15,828 nucleotides of DNA from Baffinella frigidus (GCA_026770585.1 MU646325.1:983814-999641), one strand, 5' to 3'; positions 6,164-11,971 are shown, numbered from the stretch's first letter. Numbers and translations: made by a program. The notes: generated from the letters alone by a model not told the origin.

Positions 6164-6235
6164 TATGGGTGGGTGCGCAGGCTCGAATGGGCCGGCTCCG
6201 TGCATCCCGCGCAAGCTGAAACCACGACTCAAGTA
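6164..6235 (+). repeat. dispersed repeat R3, copy
   Basis: GGGTGGGTGCGCAGGC, GGCCGGCTCCGTGCATCCCG, CAAGCTGAAACCACGACTCA. It flanks the tandem repeat together with the copy at 5961-6015. Confidence 0.75.
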
Positions 6236-6239
6236 TCAT

Positions 6240-6319
6240 TCCCTACACCTTCAACCCTCAACTCTGAACTCCGAATCCTGAAAACTGAATGCTGAATGCT
6301 GAACCCTGAATCGTTAACC

Positions 6320-6357
<38 letters not shown>

Positions 6358-6424
6358 TAACCTCAACTCTGAATCCCGGACCCTGAACCCTGAACACTGA
6401 ATGCTGAACCCTGGATCCTCAACA

Positions 6425-6498
<74 letters not shown>

Positions 6499-6655
6499 AC
6501 CTTCAACTCTGAATCCCGAACCCTGAACACTGAATGCTGAATGCTGAACCCTGAATCCTTAAACCTCAGCCCTCAACCCTTCACCCTCAACCCTCAACCC
6601 TCAAACCTCAACCCTCAAACCTCAACCTTCATCATCGAACCCTGAATCCTGAACC
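6240..6655 (-). repeat. telomere-like array, CCCTCAA and CCCTGAA variants
   Basis: Long stretches of near-perfect CCCTCAA, mixed with CCCTGAA and a recurring longer word (CTGAATGCTGAACCCTGAAT). A variant unit has been spread locally. Confidence 0.92.
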
Positions 6656-6722
6656 TTTGTTCGTGGAAGGGATGCAGACGGTTTGGGGTTTGGAGTATCG
6701 AGGTTTACGATCAGGGGTTATG

Positions 6723-6785
6723 GGGATAGGAGCTACGGTTTAGGGTTGAGGGTTGAGGGTTGAGGGTTTAGGGTTTAGGGTTTGG
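6723..6785 (+). repeat. telomere-like array, GGGTTGA / GGGTTTA
   Basis: Short G-rich-strand block of opposite orientation to the neighbour at 6240-6655. Another few units occur at 6824-6842. Confidence 0.85.
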
Positions 6786-6879
6786 TGGTTGGGAGGCGGA
6801 GGGGGAAATGAATCATGGCGACATGGTTGAGGGTTGAGGGTTGGAGCAGCGCTCCGCCAGACTGGCAGCGCTCCGCCAG

Positions 6880-6930
6880 ACGCCGCCTACGCCCGCAACC
6901 TGATTCCGTTGCTTTTTACAATTGCTGCGC
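6880..6930 (+). CDS. possible lipase exon (candidate between exons 2 and 3)
   Basis: After TCCGCCAG the plus strand reads (G)AC GCC GCC..., giving DAAYARNLIPLLFTIAA up to a good donor, GTAAAA. Entry phase 1 agrees with the end of exon 2. The peptide looks like a plausible hydrophobic segment. The acceptor region is a tandem doubling of GCAGCGCTCCGCCAGAC. It ends in phase 1, so it needs a further small exon before 7278. Low confidence: no family evidence. Confidence 0.3.
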
Positions 6931-6943
6931 GTAAAATCTGGGG

Positions 6944-6968
6944 TGGTGGAGACAGCGGTGGCGCTCCT
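6944..6968 (+). pseudogene. fragment of lipase exon 3
   Basis: GTGGAGACAGCGGTGGCGCT, then C, identical to the start of the exon at 7278-7350; afterwards the sequence departs. Confidence 0.7.
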
Positions 6969-6984
6969 CCCGAACCGACGGTCC

Positions 6985-7050
6985 TCCTGAACCCTAAACC
7001 CTAACCCCCCGGGTGCAGACGGGTGCAGACAGCAGTGGCGCTGCCCCAGC
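6985..7050 (+). pseudogene. short CCCTAAA stretch followed by another exon 3 fragment
   Basis: CCTGAACCCTAAACCCTAAC then GGGTGCAGACGGGTGCAGAC and AGCAGTGGCGCTGCCCCAG, a diverged copy of the exon 3 start, ended by TAG. Confidence 0.65.
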
Positions 7051-7153
7051 CAGCGTTTCAATAGGATGTCGCATAGGAGAAATTAGTAAGGGCATAGTAA
7101 ATGTAATTAGGCCTCCTAATTAAACGACAACGCTCATGCGGGAACTGGTTCTG

Positions 7154-7195
7154 GCGGGGGTACACAGCGGTTGTGCGCCTGTAGCTAGCCCTAGC
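7154..7195 (+). pseudogene. diverged fragment of lipase exon 3
   Basis: GGTACACAGCGGTTGTGCGC, then CTGTAGCTAGCCCTA lines up with the exon 3 bases GTGGAGACAGCGGTGGCGCT...CAGCTAGCGTA but with a stop and several changes. Confidence 0.55.
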
Positions 7196-7211
7196 CCACT
7201 GGGCACAGCAG

Positions 7212-7251
7212 GCGGGTGCGAACCCAGTGCACCGCCAACTGAGCGCAGGCG
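7212..7251 (+). other. very tentative lipase exon, phase-compatible
   Basis: CAGCAG precedes 40 open bases reading GCEPSAPPTERR, before GTAACA. It enters in phase 1 and leaves in phase 2, exactly what is needed to join 6880-6930 to 7278. The implied intron would be only 26 bases, which is suspiciously short. Could be coincidence. Confidence 0.18.
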
Positions 7252-7277
7252 GTAACACGCGAACTCGCCGAGTGCAG

Positions 7278-7350
7278 GAGGGTGGAGACAGCGGTGGCGC
7301 TCATGCAGCTAGCGTACGACCCCCAGCGCGGCAGCGGCATGGTTGGCCAG
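7278..7350 (+). CDS. lipase exon 3 (helix before the core)
   Basis: After GAGTGCAG the frame reads RVETAVALMQLAYDPQRG, then SGMVGQ, ending CAG followed by GTTTGA in phase 0. LMQLAYD is typical of the helix ahead of the Lipase_3 core (compare the 'LAYxD' segments of DAG lipases and related enzymes). Entry phase is 2, so an unresolved exon must precede it. Three fragments of the same exon lie within 350 bases upstream, all less complete. The other two frames either stop or give low-complexity peptide. Confidence 0.55.
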
Positions 7351-7363
7351 GTTTGATCACCTC

Positions 7364-7730
7364 TCAACCCTACACCCTGAACCCTCAACCCTCAAACATA
7401 CACCCTGTACCCTGAGCCCTGAACCCTGAACCCTGAACCCTGAACCCTGAACCCTGAACCCTGAACCCTAACCCATGCACCCTAAATCAGACACCCTGTA
7501 CCCTGTATCCTGAACCCTGAACCATGAACCCTGGGCCCTGGACCCTGAACCCTGAACTCTAACCCTAAACCCTTAACCTTAAACCCTAAACCCCAAACCC
7601 TAAACCCTAATCCCTAAACCCTAATCTCTAAACCCTGAACCCTAAAGGCGGTTAACCCCCAACCCTACAACCCTTAGCACCAACCCCTAAACCATCAACT
7701 CCTCAACCCCTCAACCCCACACCCCACATC
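7364..7730 (-). repeat. telomere-like array, CCCTGAA and CCCTAAA variants
   Basis: Intron 3. Mostly CCCTGAA at 7400-7560, then CCCTAAA, then degenerate CCCTACAACC and CCCCTCAA. Confidence 0.9.
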
Positions 7731-7735
7731 TTCCA

Positions 7736-7767
7736 GGGGGGGCTGGCGGGTTTCAAGATGCATCTTG
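7736..7767 (+). pseudogene. truncated copy of lipase exon 4 (start only)
   Basis: After ACATCTTCCAG it reads GGLAGFKM, matching GPLAGFKM of the real exon, then turns into CCCAAAA repeats. Confidence 0.75.
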
Positions 7768-7885
7768 AGCCCAGAGCCCAAAACCCCAAACCCCAAACCC
7801 CAAACTCAAAACCCAAGACCCAAAACCCAAAACCCAAAACCCAAGACCCAAGACCCAAGCCCCCAAGCTCCAAACCCCAAACCCT
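7768..7885 (-). repeat. telomere-like array, CCCCAAA / CCCAAAA variant
   Basis: ACCCAAAACCCAAGACCC-type units run straight into the acceptor of exon 4 (CCAAACCCTCCAG). Accounts for the proline- or glycine-rich open frames here. Confidence 0.88.
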
Positions 7886-7889
7886 CCAG

Positions 7890-7988
7890 GGCCCGTTGGC
7901 GGGGTTCAAAATGCTGGACGCGCTGTGGGACGCGCAGCCGTTCAAGCCCGCGGTTGTCATGCTGCAGTCGAAAAGCGATCCGAGCGAG
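7890..7988 (+). CDS. lipase exon 4 (strand before RGT)
   Basis: Thirty-three codons: GPLAGFKMLDALWDAQPF, then KPAVVMLQSKSDPSE, phase 0 at both ends. Acceptor AAACCCTCCAG, donor GAG followed by GTACGC. In Lipase_3 enzymes a short strand (here KPAVVML) and a turn lead directly into the 'VV-VRGT' strand, which is exactly what the next exon supplies. Two further copies (8118-8185 and 8425-8523) preserve PAV-MLQSK, supporting this frame. One of them is split by a telomere array. Confidence 0.75.
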
Positions 7989-8117
7989 GTACGCACCTTG
8001 GTTTTTGTAAAAACGAGACTCTTGATCTACTTGTGCGTTATGTCGAGTCCTTGTTTACTCAGACAGAGCTAGATGCTAGGATTTACTCAGGCGGAAGGTA
8101 GGTGTTAGGCACCAGGC

Positions 8118-8185
8118 GTGGAGGGACGCAAAGCCGTTGAAACCGGCGGTTGCGATGCTGCAGTCGAAAATCCCCGAAGCACGTC
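8118..8185 (+). pseudogene. partial copy of lipase exon 4
   Basis: Reads WRDAKPLKPAVAMLQSKIPE in frame; lacks the acceptor and the donor. The bases before it (GTTAGGCAC) recur before the next copy. Confidence 0.75.
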
Positions 8186-8296
8186 CTGAAACCACGCCTT
8201 CACCCGATCGTTGTCATAGGGTCTGCTCGATCTCACTTCTCTGGAACACCCCATTTACACCCGGACCGGTGGTGGGCCTGTCTATCCCGAGGTGCG

Positions 8297-8392
8297 CATA
8301 TCCATCCCGAGGCGGGCCTATCCAACCCGAAGCGGGCCTATCCAACCCGAAGCGGGCCTATCCATCCCGAGGCGGGTCTGTCTATCCTGAGA
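8297..8392 (+). repeat. 20-base tandem repeat
   Basis: GGGCCTATCCAACCCGAAGC repeated about four to five times, with changes at the ends. Confidence 0.92.
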
Positions 8393-8424
8393 GGAAAAGA
8401 TGATGTTAGGCACGAGTCACCGTA

Positions 8425-8535
8425 TGAGACACGAAAGCGTGCATGCCGGCGGTGGTGATGCTGCAGTCGAAAATCAAGGGTTTAGGGTTTAGGGTTTAGG
8501 GTTTAGGGTTTAGACCCGCACGAGGTACGCACCCT
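8425..8535 (+). pseudogene. copy of lipase exon 4 split by a TTTAGGG array
   Basis: CCGGCGGTGGTGATGCTGCA, then GTCGAAAATCAAG matches exon 4. Five GGGTTTA units follow (8478-8513), after which ACCCGCACGAGGTACGCACC resumes the exon end, donor and intron start. Homology to the real intron continues for some 40 bases. Confidence 0.8.
8478..8513 (+). repeat. telomere-type array inside an exon copy
   Basis: Five perfect GGGTTTA units between the two halves of the exon 4 copy. Confidence 0.95.
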
Positions 8536-8587
8536 GTTTGACTAGACGCTTCATCTGCTTTTGATTTATTACGAGCTCACTGCGAGC

Positions 8588-8780
8588 TAAACCCTAAACC
8601 CTAAACCCTAAACCCTAAACCCTAGACCCTAAACCCTAGACCCTAGACCCTAAACCCTAGACCCTAAACCCTAAACCCTAATCCCTGATCCCTAATCCCC
8701 AATCCCTCATCCCCAAACCCTAATCCCCAATCCCCAAACCCTAATCCCCAAACCCTAAACCCTAAGCCCCAAACCCCATT
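8588..8780 (-). repeat. telomere-type array, CCCTAAA to CCCTAATCCC
   Basis: Perfect at the left and degenerate toward the right, ending in AAACCCCATTCGCAG, the acceptor of exon 5. Confidence 0.92.
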
Positions 8781-8785
8781 CGCAG

Positions 8786-8868
8786 ATATGGGTGGTAGTA
8801 CGTGGGACAGCCTCAGTCTCGGACCTTATCACCAACCTTTCGACGGAACCCAAGGCCATCCTCGACGG
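8786..8868 (+). CDS. lipase exon 5 (RGT strand)
   Basis: IWVVVRGTASVSDLITNLST, then EPKAILDG, phase 0 in, phase 2 out. Acceptor CATTCGCAG, donor CGG followed by GTACAC. This is the hallmark of Lipase_3/DAG lipases: a hydrophobic strand ending in RGT, then S--D-LT-L, which helps form the oxyanion region and lid start. It joins exon 4 in frame as ...SDPSE-IWVVVRGT. Only one copy is seen in the window. Confidence in the family is high. Confidence 0.88.
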
Positions 8869-8870
8869 GT

Positions 8871-9099
8871 ACACTCTAAACCCTTGACCCCTCATCCCGA
8901 AACCCGAAACGAGAAACCCCAAACCCCAAACCCCAAAACCGGAACCCCAAACCAACCCTAAACCATAAACCATAAACCCTAAACCCTAAACCCTAAACCC
9001 TAAACCCTAAACCCTAAACCCTGAACCCTAAACCCTAAACCCTCACACTCCAAACCCCACACCCCACACCCCACACCCCAAACCCCAAACCCTAATCCC
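8871..9099 (-). repeat. telomere-type array, CCCTAAA and CCCCACA variants
   Basis: Fills intron 5. Starts within a few bases of the donor. Variant runs: CCCGAAA, CCCCAAA, perfect CCCTAAA, then CCCCACA. It ends in CCCTAATCCCTAG, the acceptor of the exon 6 copy. Confidence 0.92.
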
Positions 9100-9102
9100 T
9101 AG

Positions 9103-9165
9103 GTATGCGCACGGCGGAATGCTGCAGTCAGCGAAATTCGTTTGCACGTTTGTAAAGCGACGCGA
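9103..9165 (+). pseudogene. copy of lipase exon 6, 3' end replaced
   Basis: YAHGGMLQSAKFVCTFVKRR in frame after CCCTAATCCCTAG, then a different tail (DALALRSG) without the donor. The frame stays open, and the changes are partly conservative (I to M, N to K). Confidence 0.75.
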
Positions 9166-9310
9166 CGCTCTAGCCCTCCGAAGTGGACCAAAATCGTGAA
9201 TTCGGCGCGTTGTATTTGAGGCGGGCTTTTGCCATTCCGGTCGAATTCGAGCCGGGCTGCAGGGGTGAAATGACTCACACCGCATCCTCGACTTGATCAA
9301 CTTCGCACCT
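9166..9310. other. intron 5, part shared with repeat R4
   Basis: Contains CTAGCCCTCCGAAGTGGACC, a word recurring at 9513-9532 (as GGAAC) and related to 5826-5840. No exon seen. Confidence 0.5.
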
Positions 9311-9314
9311 CTAG

Positions 9315-9393
9315 GTATGCGCACGGCGGGATTCTGCAGGCGGCGAATTTCGTGTACAAGTTTGTTAAGCGACGCTGCAACTCGACCAACGAG
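9315..9393 (+). CDS. lipase exon 6 (helix after the lid)
   Basis: G-TAT GCG... gives YAHGGILQAANFVYKFVKRR, then CNSTNE. Joined to exon 5 through a split glycine codon (LDG-YAHGG). Phase 2 in, phase 0 out; acceptor CCTCTAG, donor GAG followed by GTCACC. In DAG lipases the corresponding segment is 'HRGML-AA---', a helix packing beside the nucleophile. The spacing to GHSLGG in the next exon is about ten residues shorter than usual, so a small exon may be missing or the loop shortened. ACCAACGAGGTGCG at 9639-9653 is a second, isolated copy of the exon end. Confidence 0.8.
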
Positions 9394-9477
9394 GTCACCA
9401 CTCACTTTCCAAACCCCGATTATACAACGTTTTGTACCAGGTTTTTTTTAATGTGTACCGCGATGCGGCGTGTACAA

Positions 9478-9630
9478 TCGACTAGTAGCGGATTTGAGGC
9501 AGGGGCGGGCCGGCACCACTAGCCCTCCGAAGTGGAACAACTCGAGGATGTGAACTGGGCCCTTTTCTGCCTAGAGAGGTTCGAAATCGAACCCAATGGC
9601 TCAAGTACCCACACAAAAACCAAAACCCTA
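9478..9630 (-). repeat. dispersed repeat R4, copy 2 (reverse)
   Basis: GAGGTTCGAAATCGAACCCA and neighbours are the reverse complement of the 5869-5960 region. Confidence 0.62.
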
Positions 9631-9668
9631 TAATTGAGACCAACGAGGTGCGATCCTGCCGGAGATTT

Positions 9669-9744
9669 ATGGGTTAGGAGGCAGGGGGTAGGGGTGCGGG
9701 GTCAGGGTTCAGGGGTTACGGGTTACGGGTAAGGGGTTAGGGTT
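9669..9744 (+). repeat. telomere-like array, TTAGGGG/TTACGGG
   Basis: Degenerate G-rich units in intron 6. Confidence 0.82.
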
Positions 9745-9747
9745 TTT

Positions 9748-9898
9748 GCAAAGTCACTCTTTTTCGCAAATCATCCCCTCTCTTTTCGCAAAGTCGCGCT
9801 CTCGTGGATCCTTGAGAAGGGTTTCTTACAAGGTCACTCACTTTCTGCAAAGTCGCTCACTTTTCGCAAAAGTCACTCACCATTCGCAAAAGTTAACT
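9748..9898 (+). repeat. degenerate tandem repeat, TTCGCAAAGTCACTC
   Basis: Six or seven imperfect units around TTTTCGCAAAAGTCACTCAC. Precedes the acceptor of exon 7. Confidence 0.78.
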
Positions 9899-9920
9899 CT
9901 CTCGTTCGCGTGCCGTGCAG

Positions 9921-9972
9921 ATCCACCTTACGGGACATTCGCTTGGAGGGGCCGCCGGGGCACTCGCCGCGG
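9921..9972 (+). CDS. lipase exon 7: GHSLGG nucleophile elbow
   Basis: After GCCGTGCAG: IHLTGHSLGGAAGALAA plus one base, with donor CGG followed by GTACAT. Phase 0 in, phase 1 out. GHSLG is the GXSXG motif; the serine codon TCG at 9939-9941 is the predicted catalytic nucleophile, and HLT before it is the beta-5 strand. This is the strongest single piece of evidence that the gene is a class 3 lipase. Three copies of the exon's last bases plus donor follow in the next intron (10038, 10131, 10259), each attached to a hairpin element H. Confidence 0.9.
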
Positions 9973-9986
9973 GTACATCCCACCCT

Positions 9987-10031
9987 CTTTTCCGCTCCAA
10001 AGTTGACGGGTTGTCAACTTGAGAATAGTCT
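9987..10031 (+). repeat. hairpin element H, copy 5 (deleted)
   Basis: TTTTCCGCTCCAAAGTTGAC, GGGTTGTCAACTTGAGAATA, GTC. The loop is shortened. It begins 15 bases after the donor of exon 7. Confidence 0.8.
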
Positions 10032-10035
10032 GCTG

Positions 10036-10055
10036 ATGGGCACCTCGCCGCGGGT
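10036..10055 (+). pseudogene. copy of exon 7 end and donor
   Basis: GGGCACCTCGCCGCGGGTAC equals the exon end GGGGCACTCGCCGCGGGTAC with one change and one gap. Confidence 0.72.
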
Positions 10056-10062
10056 ACTCCCT

Positions 10063-10130
10063 CCGTCTTAAGTTGACGGATGTGTACCGCAAACTCACCA
10101 TGTCAACTTTCGAATAGTCCGTCAACCCGA
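10063..10130 (+). repeat. hairpin element H, copy 6
   Basis: CCGTCTTAAGTTGACGGATG, GTACCGC, CATGTCAACTTTCGAATAGT, CCGTCAACCCGAGG. Confidence 0.78.
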
Positions 10131-10147
10131 GGGCGCTCGCAGCAGGT
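10131..10147 (+). pseudogene. copy of exon 7 end and donor
   Basis: GGGCGCTCGCAGCAGGTATC: exon end with a GTATCT donor. Confidence 0.68.
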
Positions 10148-10151
10148 ATCT

Positions 10152-10258
10152 CTCAGTTTATTTTCCCTCTCCAATCTGGTGAGCCCGGGCTCTTTTCCGC
10201 TCCAAAGTTGACGGATTTGTACCGCACAGCCGGACTGTCAACTTGAGAATAGTCTGCC
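10152..10258 (+). repeat. hairpin element H, copy 7
   Basis: CCAATCTGGTGAGCCCGGGC, TCTTTTCCGCTCCAAAGTTG, GTACCGCACAG, GTCAACTTGAGAATAGTC. Perfect 8-base arms AAGTTGAC/GTCAACTT around a 24-base loop. Confidence 0.82.
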
Positions 10259-10275
10259 AAGCGCTCGCAGCGGGC
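10259..10275 (+). pseudogene. copy of exon 7 end, GC instead of GT at donor
   Basis: AGCGCTCGCAGCGGGCAGCT; the bases after the exon end are GC. Confidence 0.6.
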
Positions 10276-10324
10276 AGCTCCCTCCACCGCCTGCAGGCTA
10301 GCTCTGCCTCACTCGGGTGCGTGC

Positions 10325-10362
10325 GGTGCTCCTCAACAACGCTCCTGTCCCTCGGCCAGCAA
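10325..10362 (+). pseudogene. rearranged copy of lipase exon 8
   Basis: GTGCTCCTCAACAACGCTCC, then CCTCGGCCAGCAAG: the exon start (VLLNNA) joined to a degenerate exon end. Confidence 0.6.
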
Positions 10363-10408
10363 GTTTTGTTTGCAGGCGTCGCGTAACTCTTGTTTCGTGT
10401 TGTGGCAG

Positions 10409-10466
10409 TGCTGCTGAATAGCGCCGGGCTTCTCGCCACGGATGTTGCCTTTGGGGCACCTTCCTT
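10409..10466 (+). pseudogene. copy of lipase exon 8, cut by TTCC repeat
   Basis: After TTGTGGCAG: VLLNSAGLLATDVAFGAPS in frame, then CCTTCCTTCCTT takes over. It has the acceptor but no donor, so the copy at 10668-10758 is preferred. Confidence 0.75.
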
Positions 10467-10472
10467 CCTTCT

Positions 10473-10650
10473 TAACTAACTGAATAACTAACTGAATAAC
10501 TGACTGACTAACTAAGTAACTAACTGACTGACTAACTAACTAACTAACTAACTGAATAACTAACTAACTTAGCAACTATCTATATGTCTAACTAACTAAC
10601 TAACTAACTAACTACTGAACTAACTAACCAACTAACTAACTAACTAACCA
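10473..10650. repeat. AACT microsatellite
   Basis: Runs of TAAC/AACT with GAAT and GACT changes, between two copies of exon 8. Confidence 0.95.
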
Positions 10651-10667
10651 TGGTTTCTTGTGGGCAG

Positions 10668-10758
10668 TGCTGCTGAACAACGCCGGATTTCCCGCCACGG
10701 CCATAGCCTTCGGGGCACCTTCATGCGTCTTCCCAGCCCCCTGGCTCAGCAAAATGCT
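10668..10758 (+). CDS. lipase exon 8 (AFGAP strand)
   Basis: Joined to exon 7 through a split valine codon it reads VLLNNAGFPATAIAFGAPSC, then VFPAPWLSKM. Phase 1 in, phase 2 out; acceptor TTGTGGGCAG, donor GCT followed by GTAACA. In DAG lipases the GHSLG helix continues as ALLL---GFP and the next strand ends AFGPPPCVS; here it is AFGAPSCVF. At least six broken copies of this exon lie in the same two introns (10325, 10409, 10818, 10939, 11165, 11247, 11522). This one has the only complete set of acceptor, body and donor. Confidence 0.86.
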
Positions 10759-10763
10759 GTAAC

Positions 10764-10817
10764 ACCCTAAACCCCAAGCCCTTAGCCCTAAACCCCTAAA
10801 CCCTGAAACCTGAACCC
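10764..10817 (-). repeat. telomere-like array, CCCTAAA, degenerate
   Basis: Follows the exon 8 donor directly and leads into the next exon 8 copy (CCTAAACCCTTCCTGCGG). Confidence 0.85.
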
Positions 10818-10825
10818 TAAACCCT

Positions 10826-10862
10826 TCCTGCGGTTTCCCGGCCCCCTGGCTCAGCAAGATGC
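10826..10862 (+). pseudogene. copy of lipase exon 8 (3' half) with donor
   Basis: CCTTCCTGCGGTTTCCCGGC, then CCCCTGGCTCAGCAAGATGC and TGTAAACC; reads PSCGFPAPWLSKM. Confidence 0.78.
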
Positions 10863-10938
10863 TGTAAACCCCTGAACCCTAAACCCCTCAACCCCTCAAC
10901 CCCTTAACCCTCTAAACCCTGAACTCTAAACCCTGAAA
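10863..10938 (-). repeat. telomere-like array, CCCCTCAA/CCCTGAA
   Basis: Degenerate units between two exon 8 copies. Confidence 0.82.
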
Positions 10939-10987
10939 CCTTCCTGCATCTTCCCAGCCCCCTAGATCAACAAGGTTATGTACGACG
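10939..10987 (+). pseudogene. copy of lipase exon 8 (3' part), diverged
   Basis: CCTTCCTGCATCTTCCCAGC, then CCCCTAGATCAACAAGGTTA and TGTACGAC; TAG replaces the Trp codon. A run of 13 C follows (10988-11000). Confidence 0.7.
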
Positions 10988-11008
10988 CCCCCCCCCCCCC
11001 TTGTTTAG

Positions 11009-11115
11009 GTTTTGGGTGTTTAGGGTTTAGGGTTTACTTAGGTTTGGAGGGCCTCAACGGTTTATTTAGGTTTGGGGAGCCTATAGGGTTCAGGGGGTTC
11101 AGGGGGTAGGGTTTA
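11009..11115 (+). repeat. telomere-like array, G-rich strand, degenerate
   Basis: GGGTTTAGGGTTTAGGGTTT, then GGTTTGGGGAGCC and GGTTCAGGGGG; ends in a run of 12 G at 11126-11137. Confidence 0.8.
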
Positions 11116-11164
11116 TTTTTTTGGAGGGGGGGGGGGGTTATGGTTGCTCTTGCTCCTCCGTGGG

Positions 11165-11199
11165 TCAGTAGCGCCCTGTCTCAGCAAGATTCGGTACTG
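11165..11199 (+). pseudogene. fragment of lipase exon 8 end and donor
   Basis: TCTCAGCAAGATTCGGTACT corresponds to CTCAGCAAGATGCT followed by GT. Confidence 0.6.
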
Positions 11200-11246
11200 C
11201 CCCCCCCTCAACCCTCAACCCTGAGCCCTTCACCCATGACCCACAG

Positions 11247-11282
11247 GCCTTTGGGCCGCATCCGTGCTTCGTTCCGGCTTAG
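11247..11282 (+). pseudogene. copy of lipase exon 8 (AFGP part)
   Basis: After ATGACCCACAG it reads AFGPHPCFVPA then TAG. It starts within the exon, at AFG, with its own CAG. Confidence 0.72.
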
Positions 11283-11359
11283 AGGTTGGGGGTTGGAGTT
11301 GAGAGTTGATGGTGTTCGTATGTGGCTTAGTAGCTACTGTCGCCTGCGGGTCGCTGTCC

Positions 11360-11443
11360 TTCCTTCCTTCCGTCCTTCCCAACTAACTCCTAACTCACCA
11401 ACTAATTAACTAACTAATGAACGAAACTAACTAACTAACTGAA

Positions 11444-11492
<49 letters not shown>

Positions 11493-11523
11493 GACTAACT
11501 AACTGACTGACTGACTAACTAAC
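11360..11523. repeat. TTCC then AACT microsatellites
   Basis: CCTTCCTTCCTTCCGTCC at about 11359-11377 followed by AACT units to 11523, the same succession as at 10460-10650. Confidence 0.93.
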
Positions 11524-11550
11524 CAGCCTGGCTGAGCAAGATGCTATGCG
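11522..11550 (+). pseudogene. fragment of lipase exon 8 end
   Basis: CCAGCCTGGCTGAGCAAGAT, then GCTATGC; the donor GT has become AT. Confidence 0.65.
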
Positions 11551-11557
11551 GCGCCCT

Positions 11558-11600
11558 CACCCTAAACCCTAACCCCCAAACCCTAAACCCCAAACCCGGA
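11558..11600 (-). repeat. short CCCTAAA array before exon 9
   Basis: CCCTAAACCCTAACCCCCAA and following units end in ACCCGGACGCAG, the acceptor. Confidence 0.88.
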
Positions 11601-11605
11601 CGCAG

Positions 11606-11696
11606 GGCGAACAAGGTGACGTCGATCGTGTTGGATGCGGATCTAGTCCCGCGCCTGAATAACGCAACGCTTCACGCTCTCCTCGCCCCCGAAGAC
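11606..11696 (+). CDS. lipase exon 9: D-LVPRL catalytic acid
   Basis: Joined to exon 8 through a split leucine codon: LANKVTSIVLDADLVPRL, then NNATLHALLAPED. Phase 2 in, phase 0 out; acceptor GGACGCAG, proposed donor GAC followed by GTCTCT. In DAG lipases the segment reads V-SVVLG-D-VPRLS; the Asp codon GAT at 11640-11642 is the predicted catalytic acid. The donor is conserved in both downstream copies (11827-11870 and 11972-12015), which also carry GTCTCC. If that donor is not used the frame stays open into PRPHVLKEC and a stop. Confidence 0.85.
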
Positions 11697-11826
11697 GTCT
11701 CTCCCCGTCCCCACGTCCTCAAAGAATGCTAAATTTAGGATAAGGATGCTGAATTTGGGCTACGGGTGCTAAATTTAGGAGTCACGGCATTTGAGAACGT
11801 TCTTTACGACACACTTTACCACACAC

Positions 11827-11870
11827 CGCCTGGATAACGCAACGCTTCACGCTCTGCTCGCCCCCGAGGA
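11827..11870 (+). pseudogene. copy of lipase exon 9 end
   Basis: CTGGATAACGCAACGCTTCA, then CGCTCTGCTCGCCCCCGAGG and ATGTCTCC, identical in peptide (L-NATLHALLAPED) apart from one residue. Confidence 0.8.
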
Positions 11871-11971
11871 TGTCTCCCCCCGCCCAAATGATGCTAAATT
11901 TAGCACAAGGATGCTAGATTTAGGAGTCACGGCCTTCGAGAATGTTCTTTACGATACACGTTCCCACACAC

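Noticed and set aside
5948-6239. Proline/cysteine-rich minus-strand frames as a repeat protein
   Set aside because: They are the translation of a 20-base tandem repeat (6034-6135).
7703-8072. Glycine/leucine- or proline/lysine-rich frames
   Set aside because: They translate the CCCCAAA-type array. Only the portion within exon 4 (7890-7988) is coding.
9043-9405. 120-codon minus-strand frame
   Set aside because: It is antisense to exon 6 and its copy and to the array.
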